Source of the DNA: an uncultured Chloroflexota bacterium
GTDB taxonomy: Bacteria; Chloroflexota; Chloroflexia; Chloroflexales; Chloroflexaceae
Assembly: GCA_937120965.1 (NCBI GenBank)
Contig: CAKZKA010000236.1
Location: 1-61,623 of the forward strand
Direction: 5' to 3'
DNA: 61,623 nt
How positions within the stretch are numbered: position 1 is the stretch's first letter; each line of letters starts with the position of its first letter. Position numbers and translations under genes: made by a program. This document shows positions 17,826 through 27,532 of the stretch, one piece after another. The notes under the pieces are model-generated. The model was not told where the DNA came from and did not search any database. It saw nothing but the letters and a program-made list of their open reading frames with translations.

Positions 17826-19682
17826 CTAAGAACGGGGCGCCGCTTCGCTCACCCGCGACCAGTCAGCAATGTTCCAGGTGATAGGCGCTGTTGGATCGGC
17901 CTGGACACCGGTAAGCGACGGACCCACCAGGGTCACGTCAATCCGCTGGAAGAGGGGCAGCACCGGGAGTTCCTGCATGAAGAGTTGCTGCTGGCGCAGA
18001 TAGGCGGCGGCGCGTTCTTCCCGCGCCAGCGAAGTGGTGGCGATACGGATGGCCCGGTCGGCCTCGAAGAAGCACCAGCCAGAGAAGTTGTTGCCCGTCC
18101 AGCCGTTGTTCTCGTTGGGCACCCCGGCGCAACTCCAGCGCTCCCAGCCCCGCGGGTCCGGCCCGGCGATCCAGGCAAAGAGAGCTACCTGAAAGGTGCG
18201 CCGGAAGAGCGGCCCATCGGCGCTGTACAGTCCGGCTGTGGGCACTTCTTGCAACGATGTGCCGATGCCAACCGCGGCCAGGTCGGCGCTGATCCGCTCG
18301 GCGGTAGCCAGGCGCAGCGGCGAGTTCTGCGTCGTCACCAGGGCCAGCACCAGCGGCTGGCCGCCAGTCTCGCGCAGCCCATCGCCGTTGGTGTCTATCA
18401 CCCCGGCCTCGTCCAGCAAACGGCGGGCGGTATCGGGGTCGTAGGCGTAGCGGGTGATCTGATCCGGCGGCGCGGCAGCCCATTGTCCTGGTATGATCCA
18501 GCTATCAAGTACCGCGCCATACCCGGCCAGCAACCCGGCCACCAGCGCCTCGCGGTTGATGGCATGGGCGATTGCCCGTCGGACGCGGATGTCCTGCAAC
18601 GCCGGCACATCGAGGTTCAGCGTGAGATGCTCCCACACCGGGCTGGGTACCGCGCTCAGCTTGAGGCTACCCTGCTCGGCATCGGCACGGAGCAACCCCA
18701 GCGTTTCGGGCAGCGGTTGCTCCAGCAGGGCTACATCCAGGCTGCCGCCGGTCACCGAGGTTCGCAAGAGATCGGGATTGTCGCGGAAAATGAAGGTGAT
18801 ATTCTCGAATGGCCCCGTCCGACCCTGGTAGTAAGGATTGCGCGCCAGACGCACACTGCCCTGGTCGCGCCGTTCTACCACGTAGGGGCCATAGCCCACT
18901 GGTGCGCGCGCAAAGTCGCTGCCACGCAACTCGTCTGGATTGCGATTCAGCAACAGGTGGCGCGGCAGCGGCGTCCAGTATACCGCAGGGTAAGCTGGAT
19001 CGGTATAATCGGGCTTCAACACCGCCCGGGTGGTGTGCGCGTCCACCTTCTCATAGCGGTCGAGCAGGGCCAGTTTGCCCGCCGCTTCCTGCCCCATGTA
19101 CACCTGCCGGGCCAGTTCATAGGCGTAGAGCGAGTCATCCGCGGTCACCGGCGTACCGTCCGACCAGGTCAGCTCGGGGTTCCAGCGGTAGGTCACGCTG
19201 ATCTGTTGCACCTGGGTGATCACGGCGGTGGCGGTGGTGGTGATCATCCCCGCGCTGTCGAGGTAGACCTCGACCATTCCCACCGTCACGTCGCCATTCT
19301 CCAGGCTGGGCGCCCGTTCCAGCACACCGGTGGTTGTGTAGGCGTAGCTATGGACCAGCAATGGGCTGGGAAAGAGCAGTTCGGTGATCGGCGCCGTGAT
19401 GCGCTCGTCGGCAGGGTCGTCGTGGTAGGGCAGCAGGTCGCCGGGATCGTCGAGCAGGCCAATCCGCAGGCCACGTTCGGCAACCGGTGGTGTGACGCTT
19501 GCAGTTGCGGACGCCGGGACGCCAGTGGGTGTCGGCGCGAGAGTCGCTGCTGCGGGCACGATTGCAGTTGTGGGAGACGGCTCACCGGCCACGGAGGTAG
19601 GACGGGGCGCTCCGCCTTCAATCTCACAGGCAGCCAGCAGGATCGCAACCAGAAGCAAGAGAAGGGCGCGCGAGGATTTCAT
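17826..19682 (-). CDS. Peptide-type ABC transporter substrate-binding lipoprotein
   Basis: A 618-residue extracellular binding protein of family SBP_bac_5 (oligopeptide/dipeptide/nickel type). It starts with a lipoprotein signal ending LLAAC (Cys19), followed by a 60-residue Ala/Pro/Thr-rich tether and the large binding domain. Family landmarks are LTWSDGTPVTADD, VGYGPYVVE, VRRAIAHAINREALV and the C-terminal VLPLFQRIDVTLVGP. I chose ATG 19682; an upstream start at 19727 would bury the signal. No permease or ATPase gene lies beside it, so it is an orphan that may serve a system elsewhere. The exact ligand cannot be told from sequence. Confidence 0.88.
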   Translation of the reverse strand: MKSSRALLLLLVAILLAACEIEGGAPRPTSVAGEPSPTTAIVPAAATLAPTPTGVPASATASVTPPVAERGLRIGLLDDPGDLLPYHDDPADERITAPITELLFPSPLLVHSYAYTTTGVLERAPSLENGDVTVGMVEVYLDSAGMITTTATAVITQVQQISVTYRWNPELTWSDGTPVTADDSLYAYELARQVYMGQEAAGKLALLDRYEKVDAHTTRAVLKPDYTDPAYPAVYWTPLPRHLLLNRNPDELRGSDFARAPVGYGPYVVERRDQGSVRLARNPYYQGRTGPFENITFIFRDNPDLLRTSVTGGSLDVALLEQPLPETLGLLRADAEQGSLKLSAVPSPVWEHLTLNLDVPALQDIRVRRAIAHAINREALVAGLLAGYGAVLDSWIIPGQWAAAPPDQITRYAYDPDTARRLLDEAGVIDTNGDGLRETGGQPLVLALVTTQNSPLRLATAERISADLAAVGIGTSLQEVPTAGLYSADGPLFRRTFQVALFAWIAGPDPRGWERWSCAGVPNENNGWTGNNFSGWCFFEADRAIRIATTSLAREERAAAYLRQQQLFMQELPVLPLFQRIDVTLVGPSLTGVQADPTAPITWNIADWSRVSEAAPRS

Positions 19683-19736
19683 AGGCGCGGCGATTGTACC
19701 CGATCGCTCGCAACTTGTCGAGTGCATCTGTGGGTG

Positions 19737-19987
19737 GTACGTGTTCGCATTTGGGGTAAAGGAATCTCAGGAGGCAGCCGCTTGGATAAGCAGCCGCAGG
19801 CATTCGTCGAAGGTGGCGTGTTCACATTTGGGGTAAGGCGTCACCCCGGGAGCGCGGGCGTCCCCGGCCGCCGCCGTAGTCGCCGGGGCGGCCGTAAGGC
19901 ATCACCCCGGGAGCGCGGGCGTCCCGCCCGCAAGGGCCTGGATGCGGGCAAGCTGCCCGCGCTCCCGGGAGAAGTGTGAACACGTAC
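19737..19987. mobile_element. Nested copies of the GTGTTCACA inverted-repeat element
   Basis: A 251-bp stretch made of about two overlapping copies. GTACGTGTTCGCATTTGGGGTAA starts at 19737, GTGTTCACATTTGGGGTAA recurs near 19817, and the segment TCACCCCGGGAGCGCGGGCG occurs twice (19849 and 19902). The right end is TGTGAACACGTAC (19975-19987). CTGTGGGTG flanks both sides (19728-19736 and 19988-19996), but the similarity continues into the right flank, so this may be a tandem arrangement rather than a clean target duplication. Confidence 0.6.
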
Positions 19988-20028
19988 CTGTGGGTGATAC
20001 GTGTTCGCATTACGGGGCCGGTGTGCCA

Positions 20029-21006
20029 TCAAGGCGCCCCGCTCTCCAGGTCCGCCGGGGCAGGCAGCCCTCCCATGGCGGTGGCGGTCAGAGCGGCCCG
20101 CTCGACGGCCCGGGCCAGCGTATCGGCAGCGATGCTGCCCAGCACCAGCATGTGTGGCGCGGCGCGACGCCCGGTTGCCAGGGCGAACACCGTGTCCCCA
20201 TCAAACGGTGTGTGCACCGGGCGAATAGTCCGCGCCAGGCCATCGTGGGCCATCTGGGCCAGCTTGGTGGCCTCGGCCTTGGTCAGCCGCGCATCGGTGG
20301 CAACCACGGCGATGGTTGTGTTGCCGTGCTCTTCGCGACGAGCGCCCAGCGTTGCCTGGAACTGAGGATCGCGCAACACGCGGCTGGCGTCGAGGAGGCG
20401 CCCATCCGGGCCGCGGGCGCCCGCCAGCATCCCCCCCTGCTCGCGCCAGACATCGCCAAAGGCATTCACAACCGCCAGAGCACCCACCACGGTGCCGTCG
20501 GCCAGGGTCTCGCTCCACGTGCCGACACCGCATTTCATCGCCGCGCTCGGCCCCAGCGCCTTGCCCACCGTAGCGCCGATCCCCGCGCCGACGCAGCCTT
20601 CGGCCACAGCGGCGCTGGCGGCGCCACAGGCCGCATAGCCCATCTCCGCATCGGGGAAACGCTCGTGACTGCCCAGGTGCAGGTCGAAGATCACGGCAGC
20701 CGGCACGATTGGCACCCGGGTGATCCCCACATCGAAGCCTACCCCCTGCTCGCGCAGCCACTGCACCACCCCACTCGCTGCTGCCAGACCCATGGCGCTT
20801 CCACCACAGAGGACCACTGCGTGGACCTCCTGCACGCTATTCTCTGGAGCGAGCAGATCGGTCTCGCGTGTGCCGGGAGCGCCACCTCGCACGTCCACGC
20901 CGCCTACCGCCCCCGCCATAGTTAGCACCACGGTCACGCCCGTCAGCGCCTCGGCATCGTGGGCATGGCCCACCAGCACGCCGGGCACATCGGTGATTGC
21001 CGGCAT
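20029..21006 (-). CDS. P1-family peptidase (DmpA / L-aminopeptidase-D-esterase type)
   Basis: A 325-residue N-terminal-nucleophile hydrolase of the DmpA/ornithine-acetyltransferase fold. These proenzymes cut themselves before a Ser or Thr that becomes the catalytic nucleophile. The likely cleavage motif is HGNTTIAVVATDA (about residues 240-252), with Thr as nucleophile. Other landmarks are the opening ITDVPGVLVGHA, GGSAMGLAAASGV and GAGIGATVGKALG. Members release N-terminal residues from small peptides or hydrolyse amides and esters, some on D-amino acids. The minus-strand neighbours do not suggest a pathway. Length is close to the usual 330-370. Confidence 0.85.
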   Translation of the reverse strand: MPAITDVPGVLVGHAHDAEALTGVTVVLTMAGAVGGVDVRGGAPGTRETDLLAPENSVQEVHAVVLCGGSAMGLAAASGVVQWLREQGVGFDVGITRVPIVPAAVIFDLHLGSHERFPDAEMGYAACGAASAAVAEGCVGAGIGATVGKALGPSAAMKCGVGTWSETLADGTVVGALAVVNAFGDVWREQGGMLAGARGPDGRLLDASRVLRDPQFQATLGARREEHGNTTIAVVATDARLTKAEATKLAQMAHDGLARTIRPVHTPFDGDTVFALATGRRAAPHMLVLGSIAADTLARAVERAALTATAMGGLPAPADLESGAP

Positions 21007-21027
21007 GGTCAGCCTCCCTGAACGTTC

Positions 21028-21552
21028 CTACGAACGACTTATCTCTTCGGCGCGCTGCAGAGCAGGATAACTGGTCGCCGGGATCGTCGGGGCCTGGCGC
21101 GAAGCGTGGGCGCCGTCAGTCCCGCAGTAGGGGCAGATGCTCCAGGTCAGGTCAATCACGCGATGGCAAGCGTCACAGTGCCGGCGCAGGGCGGTCTGGC
21201 AGTGCGGGCAGAGGATAAAATCCGGCTCGATTGGCCGCTGGCACTCCGGGCAGACGTACTTCTCCTCGATGTCGCGCCGCAGGTATTCCTGCTCCAGTTC
21301 GCGCTCGTAGCGCTCGGCGAGGGTCTGCGGCGGGCGCAGGATCAGGTGCAGCGGAATGCCCGCAAACGGCAACAGGAGCACCAGACTCACCGCCAGCACC
21401 TGTACCGAGACATCCTCGCTGCGCCGGCGAATATCACGGTAGGCCCACAGCACCGACGCAGCCCAGATCAGCACCAGGTAGGCCCCGATCAGGATACCCA
21501 GAATCTGCACAATCGGAACCAGGTTCGTCAACAGGTCCTGCAACGCGTCCAT
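21028..21552 (-). CDS. Membrane-anchored double zinc-ribbon protein
   Basis: A 174-residue protein with two N-terminal membrane helices (about 10-37 and 48-70), a charged helical stalk (about 75-98), and two treble-clef zinc ribbons in the C-terminal half with Cys pairs CPEC, CPHC, CDAC and CPYC. The ribbons should lie in the cytoplasm. Such proteins are widespread and mostly uncharacterised; a scaffold or assembly role is a guess. It lies between the P1 peptidase and darA on the same strand, 35 bp after the darA end. Confidence 0.7.
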   Translation of the reverse strand: MDALQDLLTNLVPIVQILGILIGAYLVLIWAASVLWAYRDIRRRSEDVSVQVLAVSLVLLLPFAGIPLHLILRPPQTLAERYERELEQEYLRRDIEEKYVCPECQRPIEPDFILCPHCQTALRRHCDACHRVIDLTWSICPYCGTDGAHASRQAPTIPATSYPALQRAEEISRS

Positions 21553-21586
21553 GGTGTCATCCGTTTACGACAAGGTCAGCGGCGGC

Positions 21587-21913
21587 CTACAATTTCCTGG
21601 TCTCTGCCTTCAGCACGAACACCGTCGCGCCGCCCACCTGCACCTCCAGCGGCGCTGGCGGATAGAACTCGCCCGATTCGGCGATTGGCGGCATAGGTGA
21701 GACGAAGCGAGCGCGGGTCGAACAGTGTTCGCGCACCACGTGGATCACGTGGTTGACCTGCTGATCCTCGACGCTGAGCATCAGTGTCACGTTGCCTTCG
21801 CGCAGGAAGCCACCCTGGCTGCTCAGGCGCGTCACCCGGTAGCCGTGCTCCGTCAGCGCGTCCACCAGCATGGCCGCGTCCTGCGGCTGCACGATAGCGA
21901 GCACCAGTTTCAT
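21587..21913 (-). CDS. darA: Cyclic-di-AMP receptor, PII-like (DarA/PstA)
   Basis: A 108-residue protein of the PII-like c-di-AMP receptor family (formerly YaaQ/DUF970). It keeps the family's opening MKLVLAIVQPQDA, the GGFLREGN loop that contacts the ligand, and the closing VEVQVGGATVFVL strand. The trimer binds c-di-AMP and is thought to regulate an unidentified partner in turgor or potassium balance. Its ATG overlaps the stop of tmk (ATGA, 21910-21913), the same tmk-darA order as in Bacillus and many Firmicutes, so the pairing is ancient. Its presence implies a c-di-AMP cyclase in this organism. Confidence 0.92.
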   Translation of the reverse strand: MKLVLAIVQPQDAAMLVDALTEHGYRVTRLSSQGGFLREGNVTLMLSVEDQQVNHVIHVVREHCSTRARFVSPMPPIAESGEFYPPAPLEVQVGGATVFVLKAETRKL

Positions 21914-22593
21914 ACCATAGAACCTAACCGCGGGACCGGCGCCAGCAGTGGTTCAACTTCGGCGTAGATCTGCGCGGCCACCGCCTCAACCGGCTGGTTG
22001 GCGGAAAGGCGCCGCCAGCGCCCCGGCTCGCGCTGCATCAACTCGAAAAACCCCGCCACCACGCGCTGGTGGTAGGCCAGATCGCGGGCGTCGAGCCGGT
22101 TCCATTCGGCCCTGGCAGCAGCAGCGCCCGGGGCCGTGGTGCGTTCACGCTGGGCCCGCTTGCGCCGCAGGCCCTCTTCCACGTCAATGTCCAGATACAA
22201 CGTCAGGTCGGGCATCAGGCCGCCAGTGGCAACGGTGGTGATTGCCTGGAGTTCATCAAGGTCGCGTCCCAGTCCGTAGCCCTGGTAGGCGAAGGTAGAG
22301 TCGGCGTAGCGATCGCACAGCACGATCCCGCCCGTGTTCAGGTAGGGCCGGATCAGTTCGCTCACCAGTTGGGCCCGCGCCGCTGAGAACAGCAGCGTTT
22401 CCGTCGTGGGCGCCATCTCCGTATGGCGCAGATCCACGAGGATCCGGCGGATCATCTCGCCGATGCGCGTCCCCCCCGGCTCGCGGGTCAGAATAACCGG
22501 ATAGCCTTCGGCCTGTAGTCGCTCATAGAGCAACCGCGCCTGGGTGCTCTTCCCGCTGCCTTCCGGCCCCTCAAAGGTGATGAAGACGCCCAT
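21910..22593 (-). CDS. tmk: Thymidylate kinase
   Basis: A 227-residue enzyme that phosphorylates dTMP to dTDP. The P-loop GPEGSGKST sits at about 9-17, the dTMP-binding LTREPGGT at about 33-40, and the DRY motif (CDRYADSTFAYQG) near 92-104. The lid region carries RRKRAQRERTT. I chose ATG 22593, which gives the normal MGVFITFEGPEG beginning; a longer frame to 22761 reads into dispersed repeats. It is translationally coupled to darA. Upstream is 400 bp of repeats, where its promoter must lie. Confidence 0.95.
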   Translation of the reverse strand: MGVFITFEGPEGSGKSTQARLLYERLQAEGYPVILTREPGGTRIGEMIRRILVDLRHTEMAPTTETLLFSAARAQLVSELIRPYLNTGGIVLCDRYADSTFAYQGYGLGRDLDELQAITTVATGGLMPDLTLYLDIDVEEGLRRKRAQRERTTAPGAAAARAEWNRLDARDLAYHQRVVAGFFELMQREPGRWRRLSANQPVEAVAAQIYAEVEPLLAPVPRLGSMV

Positions 22594-22625
22594 CGCTGTT
22601 GATGATCCACTCCTTATGCGAACAT

Positions 22626-22876
22626 CGGGGAAACCGGGTTTCCCCACGCCCCTGCCCATCGGGAGAGTGCAGAAGGGCCAGGCCCTCCCGGGAACAACCC
22701 GCCAGCGCGGTGAGCCTGTCGAACCGCACCCCTGCCTGTGGGGGCGGCAAGCCCTCCCCACCGGGAGGGTTTGGGAGGGCTTCGCCCTCCCAAGAACAAT
22801 AATATTTTCATTCTGGCGTTGTGCGGCGCAGCCGCATGGGCGCCTAACGTGAACATCGGGGAAACCCGGTTTCCTC
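22626..22876. repeat. Full-length composite dispersed repeat
   Basis: One of the most complete copies of the composite element. It has the GGGGAAACC palindrome (22626-22644), a GGTGAGCCTGTCGAACCGCACCC segment, the GGGAGGG/CCCTCCC module with TTCG loop (22771-22789), the AT linker AAGAACAATAATATTTTCATTC, the TTGTGCGGCGCAGCCGCATG module (22818-22837), GTGAACAT, and a second GGGGAAACC palindrome (22858-22876). No gene is seen from 22594 to 22991. Confidence 0.8.
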
Positions 22877-22991
22877 CACCTTCATATGAGACACGGCATA
22901 TTATACAGGTTTTTGACCCGGACACGTTTACGGCTTCGCCGGGCGCCACAGGGAGACCAATTAGAGAACCCGGCTTCCCCGCCCTCCTGCC

Positions 22992-24677
22992 TCAGCGGAA
23001 GATCTTCACCCGCCGGTTGGCGTCCTCGCCGCGGCTCTCCGAACGCAGGTTGTAGCGATCGGCCATCTGGTGCTGCAACTTCCGAATGTAGCTGCTCCGC
23101 GGCGTCAGCTCAACCACTGTGCGCTCACCGTTCATAAGCTGGCTGATCGCCTCCTCCACCTCCAGCATGGCCTCTTCCACCACACTGCTGTCATCGGCGT
23201 GGCGCAACGACTGGTAGCTCGCATCGGGGTCAACTTCGCGCAGGTTGAAGACGTGGGCCAACTGGCGCTCCATTTGCGAAATCGTATTGTTGCGCAGCAC
23301 ATACACCGGCACGCCCTGCTCTTCGGCCTGACGCAGTCGCTGGGCGCTCTGGCGATAGTAGTTCTTCAACGTCATCACCAGCGTCGCGTCTTTCATGTCG
23401 CGGACGATCACCGCCGGCACCCCCAGGCGCTCGATGGCCGTCTCCAGGCGGTTACGGCTCACCCCGAAGGGAAAGATGCGCTGCATCGTCTGCCCGGCGA
23501 CAGCCCCGCCGTTGCCGCTGCTCGCCGCGCTGCGTTCGCGCACCCGCGGCCCCGAGGCGCCCATCGCCTCTCCAGGGCCGCCCCGCGCGCCGCCCCGCGC
23601 GCCGGGCCGGCCACCGTCGCGTCCGTAGCTACGCCGCCCCACCGCTGGCAGCTCACTCACCTCCCGGTGCACGGGCTGGCTGTGGATCACACCGTCGGCG
23701 TCGCGCCAGCGTTCCTCGGCTGGCGGATCCTCGCCGCGAAGGATGGCATCCACCGCCGCAGCCACATCCTGGTAGACCGTCACCCGGTCCCAGCTCTGGA
23801 TCTCCACCAGCACATCGAACGTGGGCGGCGCTTTGCGCTCCAGCACTGTCTTCTGCGTGCCCCGCCGGCGCGCCTCCTCGTCGCCCAGGGTCACCGCCTG
23901 AATGCCGCCGACCAGGTCCGACAGGGTTGGGTTGACCATCAGGTTGTCGAGGGTGTTGCCGTGCGCCGTGCCGACCAGTTGCACGCCCCGCTCAGCGATT
24001 GTGCGCGCGGCCATGGCCTCCAGTTCGGTGCCGATTTCATCAATAACGATCACCTCGGGCATGTGGTTCTCCACCGCCTCGATCATTACCGCATGCTGCT
24101 CAGCAGGACGGGGCACCTGCATCCGCCGCGCCCGCCCGATGCCAGGGTGGGGAATATCGCCATCGCCGGCGATCTCATTCGAGGTGTCCACAATCACCAC
24201 ACGCTTGCGCAACTCCTCGGCCAGCACCCGGGCCGTCTCGCGGAGCAGGGTGGTTTTGCCGGTGCCTGGCTTGCCCAGAAGCAGGATGCTCTTCCCCGTC
24301 TCCACCAGGTCGCGGATGATCGTCACCGTGCCAAAGACCGCGCGACCCACCCGGCAGGTCAGCCCGATCACCTGGCCCCGGCGGTTGCGGATCGCCGAGA
24401 TGCGGTGCAGGGTGCGCGGAATACCGGCGCGGTTATCTTCGCCAAACTCGCCGATCCGGGCGATGACATAGTTGATATCTTCCTGGCTCACCTCGCGATC
24501 GCTAAGGAACCGTTCCCGTCCCCGGTAGCGCGCCTCGGGCAGTCGCCCGAGATCCATCACAACTTCCAGCAGATCGACGGCATCATCTTCGGCGTCTGTA
24601 ATGGCCTGGGTAATGTGGGGGGGAAGCGCTGAGAGCAGCAACTGGATATCAGTGGTGACTTCCTGTCGGTCTGACAT
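22992..24677 (-). CDS. AAA ATPase with C-terminal R3H domain (Ycf45/SpoIIIAA-like)
   Basis: A 561-residue protein. The ATPase core at about 90-310 has Walker [10 protein letters not shown] and Walker [11 protein letters not shown], followed by the family hallmark [20 protein letters not shown]. This is the Ycf45 group of cyanobacteria and plastids, related to SpoIIIAA and secretion ATPases. A Gly/Arg-rich linker (about 350-395) leads to a second alpha/beta part ([19 protein letters not shown]) and a single-strand nucleic-acid-binding R3H motif (RKLQH) at about 530-536. Cellular role is unknown; RNA or ssDNA handling is a reasonable inference. Its start overlaps the end of the upstream GNAT-like gene by 29 bp. 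Confidence 0.88.
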   Translation of the reverse strand: MSDRQEVTTDIQLLLSALPPHITQAITDAEDDAVDLLEVVMDLGRLPEARYRGRERFLSDREVSQEDINYVIARIGEFGEDNRAGIPRTLHRISAIRNRRGQVIGLTCRVGRAVFGTVTIIRDLVETGKSILLLGKPGTGKTTLLRETARVLAEELRKRVVIVDTSNEIAGDGDIPHPGIGRARRMQVPRPAEQHAVMIEAVENHMPEVIVIDEIGTELEAMAARTIAERGVQLVGTAHGNTLDNLMVNPTLSDLVGGIQAVTLGDEEARRRGTQKTVLERKAPPTFDVLVEIQSWDRVTVYQDVAAAVDAILRGEDPPAEERWRDADGVIHSQPVHREVSELPAVGRRSYGRDGGRPGARGGARGGPGEAMGASGPRVRERSAASSGNGGAVAGQTMQRIFPFGVSRNRLETAIERLGVPAVIVRDMKDATLVMTLKNYYRQSAQRLRQAEEQGVPVYVLRNNTISQMERQLAHVFNLREVDPDASYQSLRHADDSSVVEEAMLEVEEAISQLMNGERTVVELTPRSSYIRKLQHQMADRYNLRSESRGEDANRRVKIFR

Positions 24678-25674
24678 ATGATTGTGGGTCCTCTCTCGGC
24701 GTGGAGATGCGGGGCGCAGGCACCCGGGGCTCCAGGCCGGGCTCGAGCGCGGGCACGAGCAACGAGCGGCGCGCGGGTACGACGGTGTTCTTCACCAGCA
24801 GCGCCTGTTCACCAATGGGTTGAAAGCCGAGATCCTGGGCGGGGGCTAGAAACTCACTCTGATACTCACGCAGCATCAGGTAGGCCGGGCGCGTGTCACT
24901 GAGCTGCGCCAGTCCAAAGCGCAGCACGTCAACCACACTCTCGCGCGCATCGGGGCGGATCAGCAGCGTGAACACATGACCTGCCGGGCCGCTCGAACAG
25001 TGCAGGTAGGACACCAGATCATCATCGGGGCCCAGCACCCAGGCCACGCGACGCAGCGCCGTCCAGTGTCGCGCCAGCGGCAACGCCCAGGAGCGCGCGT
25101 TGCGCACCTCCGCCTGCTGCACCGGGTGCGGCGTTGTTGCGCCGTACAGCTTGTGCACCGCCCAGTGGTCACGACGACCCTGGATGCGCATCGGCGCCAG
25201 GGTGGTGCCCTGATCCCAGTCTGGCCCGGAGAGGTGGAGAATGGTGTTGTGGCTGTAGGTCTGGAAGCCCAGTTGGCGGAAGATCTCGCGCACCTCGCTG
25301 TGCCCCTCGGGCACCGCCGCGTACAGTCGCTGCACATGGTGGTAGCCGGCATTCTCCACCAGGCGCGCCAGCAACTGGAACCAGGCTTCACGATCACCGA
25401 GGTATTGCGGCGCCTGCCCTCCCAGGGAGGCGATGTAGACGATGTCTTGCTCAGGACGGCCGCTGCGCCCCTGGGCCTGCACCACTGCGGCGCTGCCCTG
25501 ATCCTGATAGACCAGGGTTGACATATCGCGACCATTGCCCCGCAGCAGGCAGCGTAGCGCAAACCAGGCTGGCCGATGGGTCTGCGCCAGCAGACCGTCG
25601 GTGTAGAGCAGCACCTGGTTGCGCGGCTTCCGTCGCAGCGACCACAGGTCGCTCGGCGCGACTGAGCGAATCAT
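24649..25674 (-). CDS. GNAT-like acyltransferase-fold protein of unknown substrate
   Basis: A 341-residue protein with what look like two GNAT-like halves: residues about 45-160 ([13 protein letters not shown] and [20 protein letters not shown]) and about 170-300 ([12 protein letters not shown] and [20 protein letters not shown]). The LGF-near-the-end pattern is typical of the GNAT fold, but the acetyl-CoA pyrophosphate loop (Q/RxxGxG/A) is not obvious, so catalysis is uncertain. The last 35 residues are proline-rich. I chose ATG 25674 for its ordered N-terminus. It overlaps the R3H ATPase by 29 bp and is probably co-transcribed with it. Confidence 0.6.
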   Translation of the reverse strand: MIRSVAPSDLWSLRRKPRNQVLLYTDGLLAQTHRPAWFALRCLLRGNGRDMSTLVYQDQGSAAVVQAQGRSGRPEQDIVYIASLGGQAPQYLGDREAWFQLLARLVENAGYHHVQRLYAAVPEGHSEVREIFRQLGFQTYSHNTILHLSGPDWDQGTTLAPMRIQGRRDHWAVHKLYGATTPHPVQQAEVRNARSWALPLARHWTALRRVAWVLGPDDDLVSYLHCSSGPAGHVFTLLIRPDARESVVDVLRFGLAQLSDTRPAYLMLREYQSEFLAPAQDLGFQPIGEQALLVKNTVVPARRSLLVPALEPGLEPRVPAPRISTPREDPQSYVRPTGSHH

Positions 25675-25820
25675 AGGTTGCTTTGTTCCATCGCGGCGCC
25701 GTGCCCTCCCCTGGAGGTGGAGAGAGTGGGAAACGCGCGGCCCCCTTGTCTGTCCATCCAGGCCGAACCTATCCAAGCCGGCCCCGGCCAACCGGCGCCG
25801 CGGGGGCGTACCCGTGGGTC

Positions 25821-26393
25821 CTACAGTTCCAGAAAGAAGCGATGCATCCGATCATCGTCGGTCAACTCGGGATGAAAGGTCGTCGCCAGCAGACGACCCT
25901 GACGCGCGGCGACAATCGTGCCGTCGGGCAACCTGGCGAGCACCTCCACCTCGCGGCCAATCGCCTCGATCCGCGGGGCGCGGATAAACACCCCCGGCAA
26001 CGGCGGCGTTCCCAGGGCCGGTACCATCAGAGGCGTTTCAAAGCTCTCCAACTGGCTGCCGTAGGCATTGCGCCGCACCGTCATCTCCATGATCCCGATA
26101 GTCGGCTGCCCGCCCTGTTTGGCATCCAGCACCTCCCGGGCGAGCAGAATAGCCCCCGCGCACGTGCCCCAGACCGCCAGGTCACGGCCCGCCCGGGCGC
26201 GGAGCGGCTCCAACAACTGGTAGCGATACAAGAGCCGCCCGATCGTCGTACTCTCCCCTCCGGGGATGATCAGACGATCAACGGCGGCCAGATGTTGCGG
26301 CAAACGCACCTCAACGGGTGCGACGCCGATGCGCCTGAGCACCTCCAGGTGCTCGCGAACATCGCCCTGCAGGGCCAGTACGCCAACTGTCAT
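25821..26393 (-). CDS. pdxT: Pyridoxal 5'-phosphate synthase glutaminase subunit
   Basis: A 190-residue class I glutamine amidotransferase that supplies ammonia to PdxS. The catalytic triad is Cys78 in [10 protein letters not shown], and His174 and Glu176 in TFHPELTDD. The oxyanion-hole segment PGGESTT lies at 44-50. I chose ATG 26393, which gives the canonical [15 protein letters not shown] opening. It follows pdxS by 65 bp on the same strand. The pair replaces the DXP-dependent PdxA/PdxJ route. Confidence 0.96.
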   Translation of the reverse strand: MTVGVLALQGDVREHLEVLRRIGVAPVEVRLPQHLAAVDRLIIPGGESTTIGRLLYRYQLLEPLRARAGRDLAVWGTCAGAILLAREVLDAKQGGQPTIGIMEMTVRRNAYGSQLESFETPLMVPALGTPPLPGVFIRAPRIEAIGREVEVLARLPDGTIVAARQGRLLATTFHPELTDDDRMHRFFLEL

Positions 26394-26458
26394 AGACTGC
26401 TCAGGGGGCCGGAGCGCGCCTTCCAACACCGACACCGCGCTCCTGACAAGCCCCGCCG

Positions 26459-27340
26459 CTACCAACCCCGCCGGGCCATCCGCTGCTCGGCCGGGAGTTG
26501 TTCGAGGGAAATGCCAACCATTGCCTCGCCCAGTCCCTTGCTGACCTCGGCGATGATCTTCGGGTCGTTGTAATGGGTGGTTGCCTCAACAATCGCCCGG
26601 GCGCGCTTCATCGGGTCGCCGCTCTTGAAGATCCCCGACCCGACGAAGACGCCGTCAACGCCGAGCTGCATCATCAATGCGGCATCGGCAGGGGTGGCGA
26701 TGCCCCCGGCGGCGAAGTTCACCACCGGCAGCCGCCCCGTCTCGGCTACCTGTCTGACCAGTTCGTAGGGCGCCTGAATGTTCTTGGCGTAGACAAACAG
26801 TTCGTCTTCGTTCATGCTCTGCAAGCGCCGCACTTCGCTGTAGACGGCCCGGGCGTGGCGCACCGCTTCTACCACGTTCCCCGTGCCCGCCTCGCCCTTG
26901 GTGCGCAGCATCGCCGCCCCTTCGGCCACCCGGCGCAGGCCCTCGCCCAGATCGCGGCAGCCACAGACGAACGGGATGTTGAAGCGATGCTTGTTAATAT
27001 GGTGCTCCTCGTCGGCCGGGGTTAGCACCTCGCTCTCATCAATGTAGTCAATGCCCAGCGCCTCGAGCACCTGCGCCTCAACGAAGTGGCCGATCCGCGC
27101 CTTGGCCATAACGGGGATCGTCACCGCTTCCTTGATCGCCACGATCAACTCGGGATCGCTCATTCGCGCAACGCCGCCCTGGGCGCGAATGTCCGCTGGA
27201 ACCCGTTCCAGCGCCATTACCGCTACCGCCCCGGCTTCCTCGGCAATACGCGCCTGCTCCGGCGTGACCACATCCATGATCACGCCTCCCTTGAGCATCT
27301 GTGCCAGGCCTACCTTGGTCGTCCAGGTAGACTTCTCCAT
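26459..27340 (-). CDS. pdxS: Pyridoxal 5'-phosphate synthase lyase subunit
   Basis: A 293-residue (beta/alpha)8 enzyme that condenses ribose 5-phosphate, glyceraldehyde 3-phosphate and ammonia from PdxT into PLP. The Schiff-base Lys80 lies in [15 protein letters not shown] and the second essential lysine is in [13 protein letters not shown] (about 148). KGGVIMDV near 17-24 supplies the conserved Asp. Length and start ([19 protein letters not shown]) are typical. An upstream 100-bp AT-richer region (27341-27440) probably contains the promoter, but I could not assign -35 and -10 boxes with confidence. Confidence 0.97.
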   Translation of the reverse strand: MEKSTWTTKVGLAQMLKGGVIMDVVTPEQARIAEEAGAVAVMALERVPADIRAQGGVARMSDPELIVAIKEAVTIPVMAKARIGHFVEAQVLEALGIDYIDESEVLTPADEEHHINKHRFNIPFVCGCRDLGEGLRRVAEGAAMLRTKGEAGTGNVVEAVRHARAVYSEVRRLQSMNEDELFVYAKNIQAPYELVRQVAETGRLPVVNFAAGGIATPADAALMMQLGVDGVFVGSGIFKSGDPMKRARAIVEATTHYNDPKIIAEVSKGLGEAMVGISLEQLPAEQRMARRGW

Positions 27341-27532
27341 CGTAACCACCTCGCTACTGCGCGATCGCCAGGTCAAGATCGCTATAATTTACCGGATCGC
27401 GCAAAAACATACAGCGCGTAACAATATTCTACCATAGCCCCTGGTGCGCGGCAATGCGCGTGCCGTCCGCGCCCAGGGCCGATGCAACGTCGTTGGGGCC
27501 AGCCCCAAACCCCCGTTTTCTAAGGTGAACAC

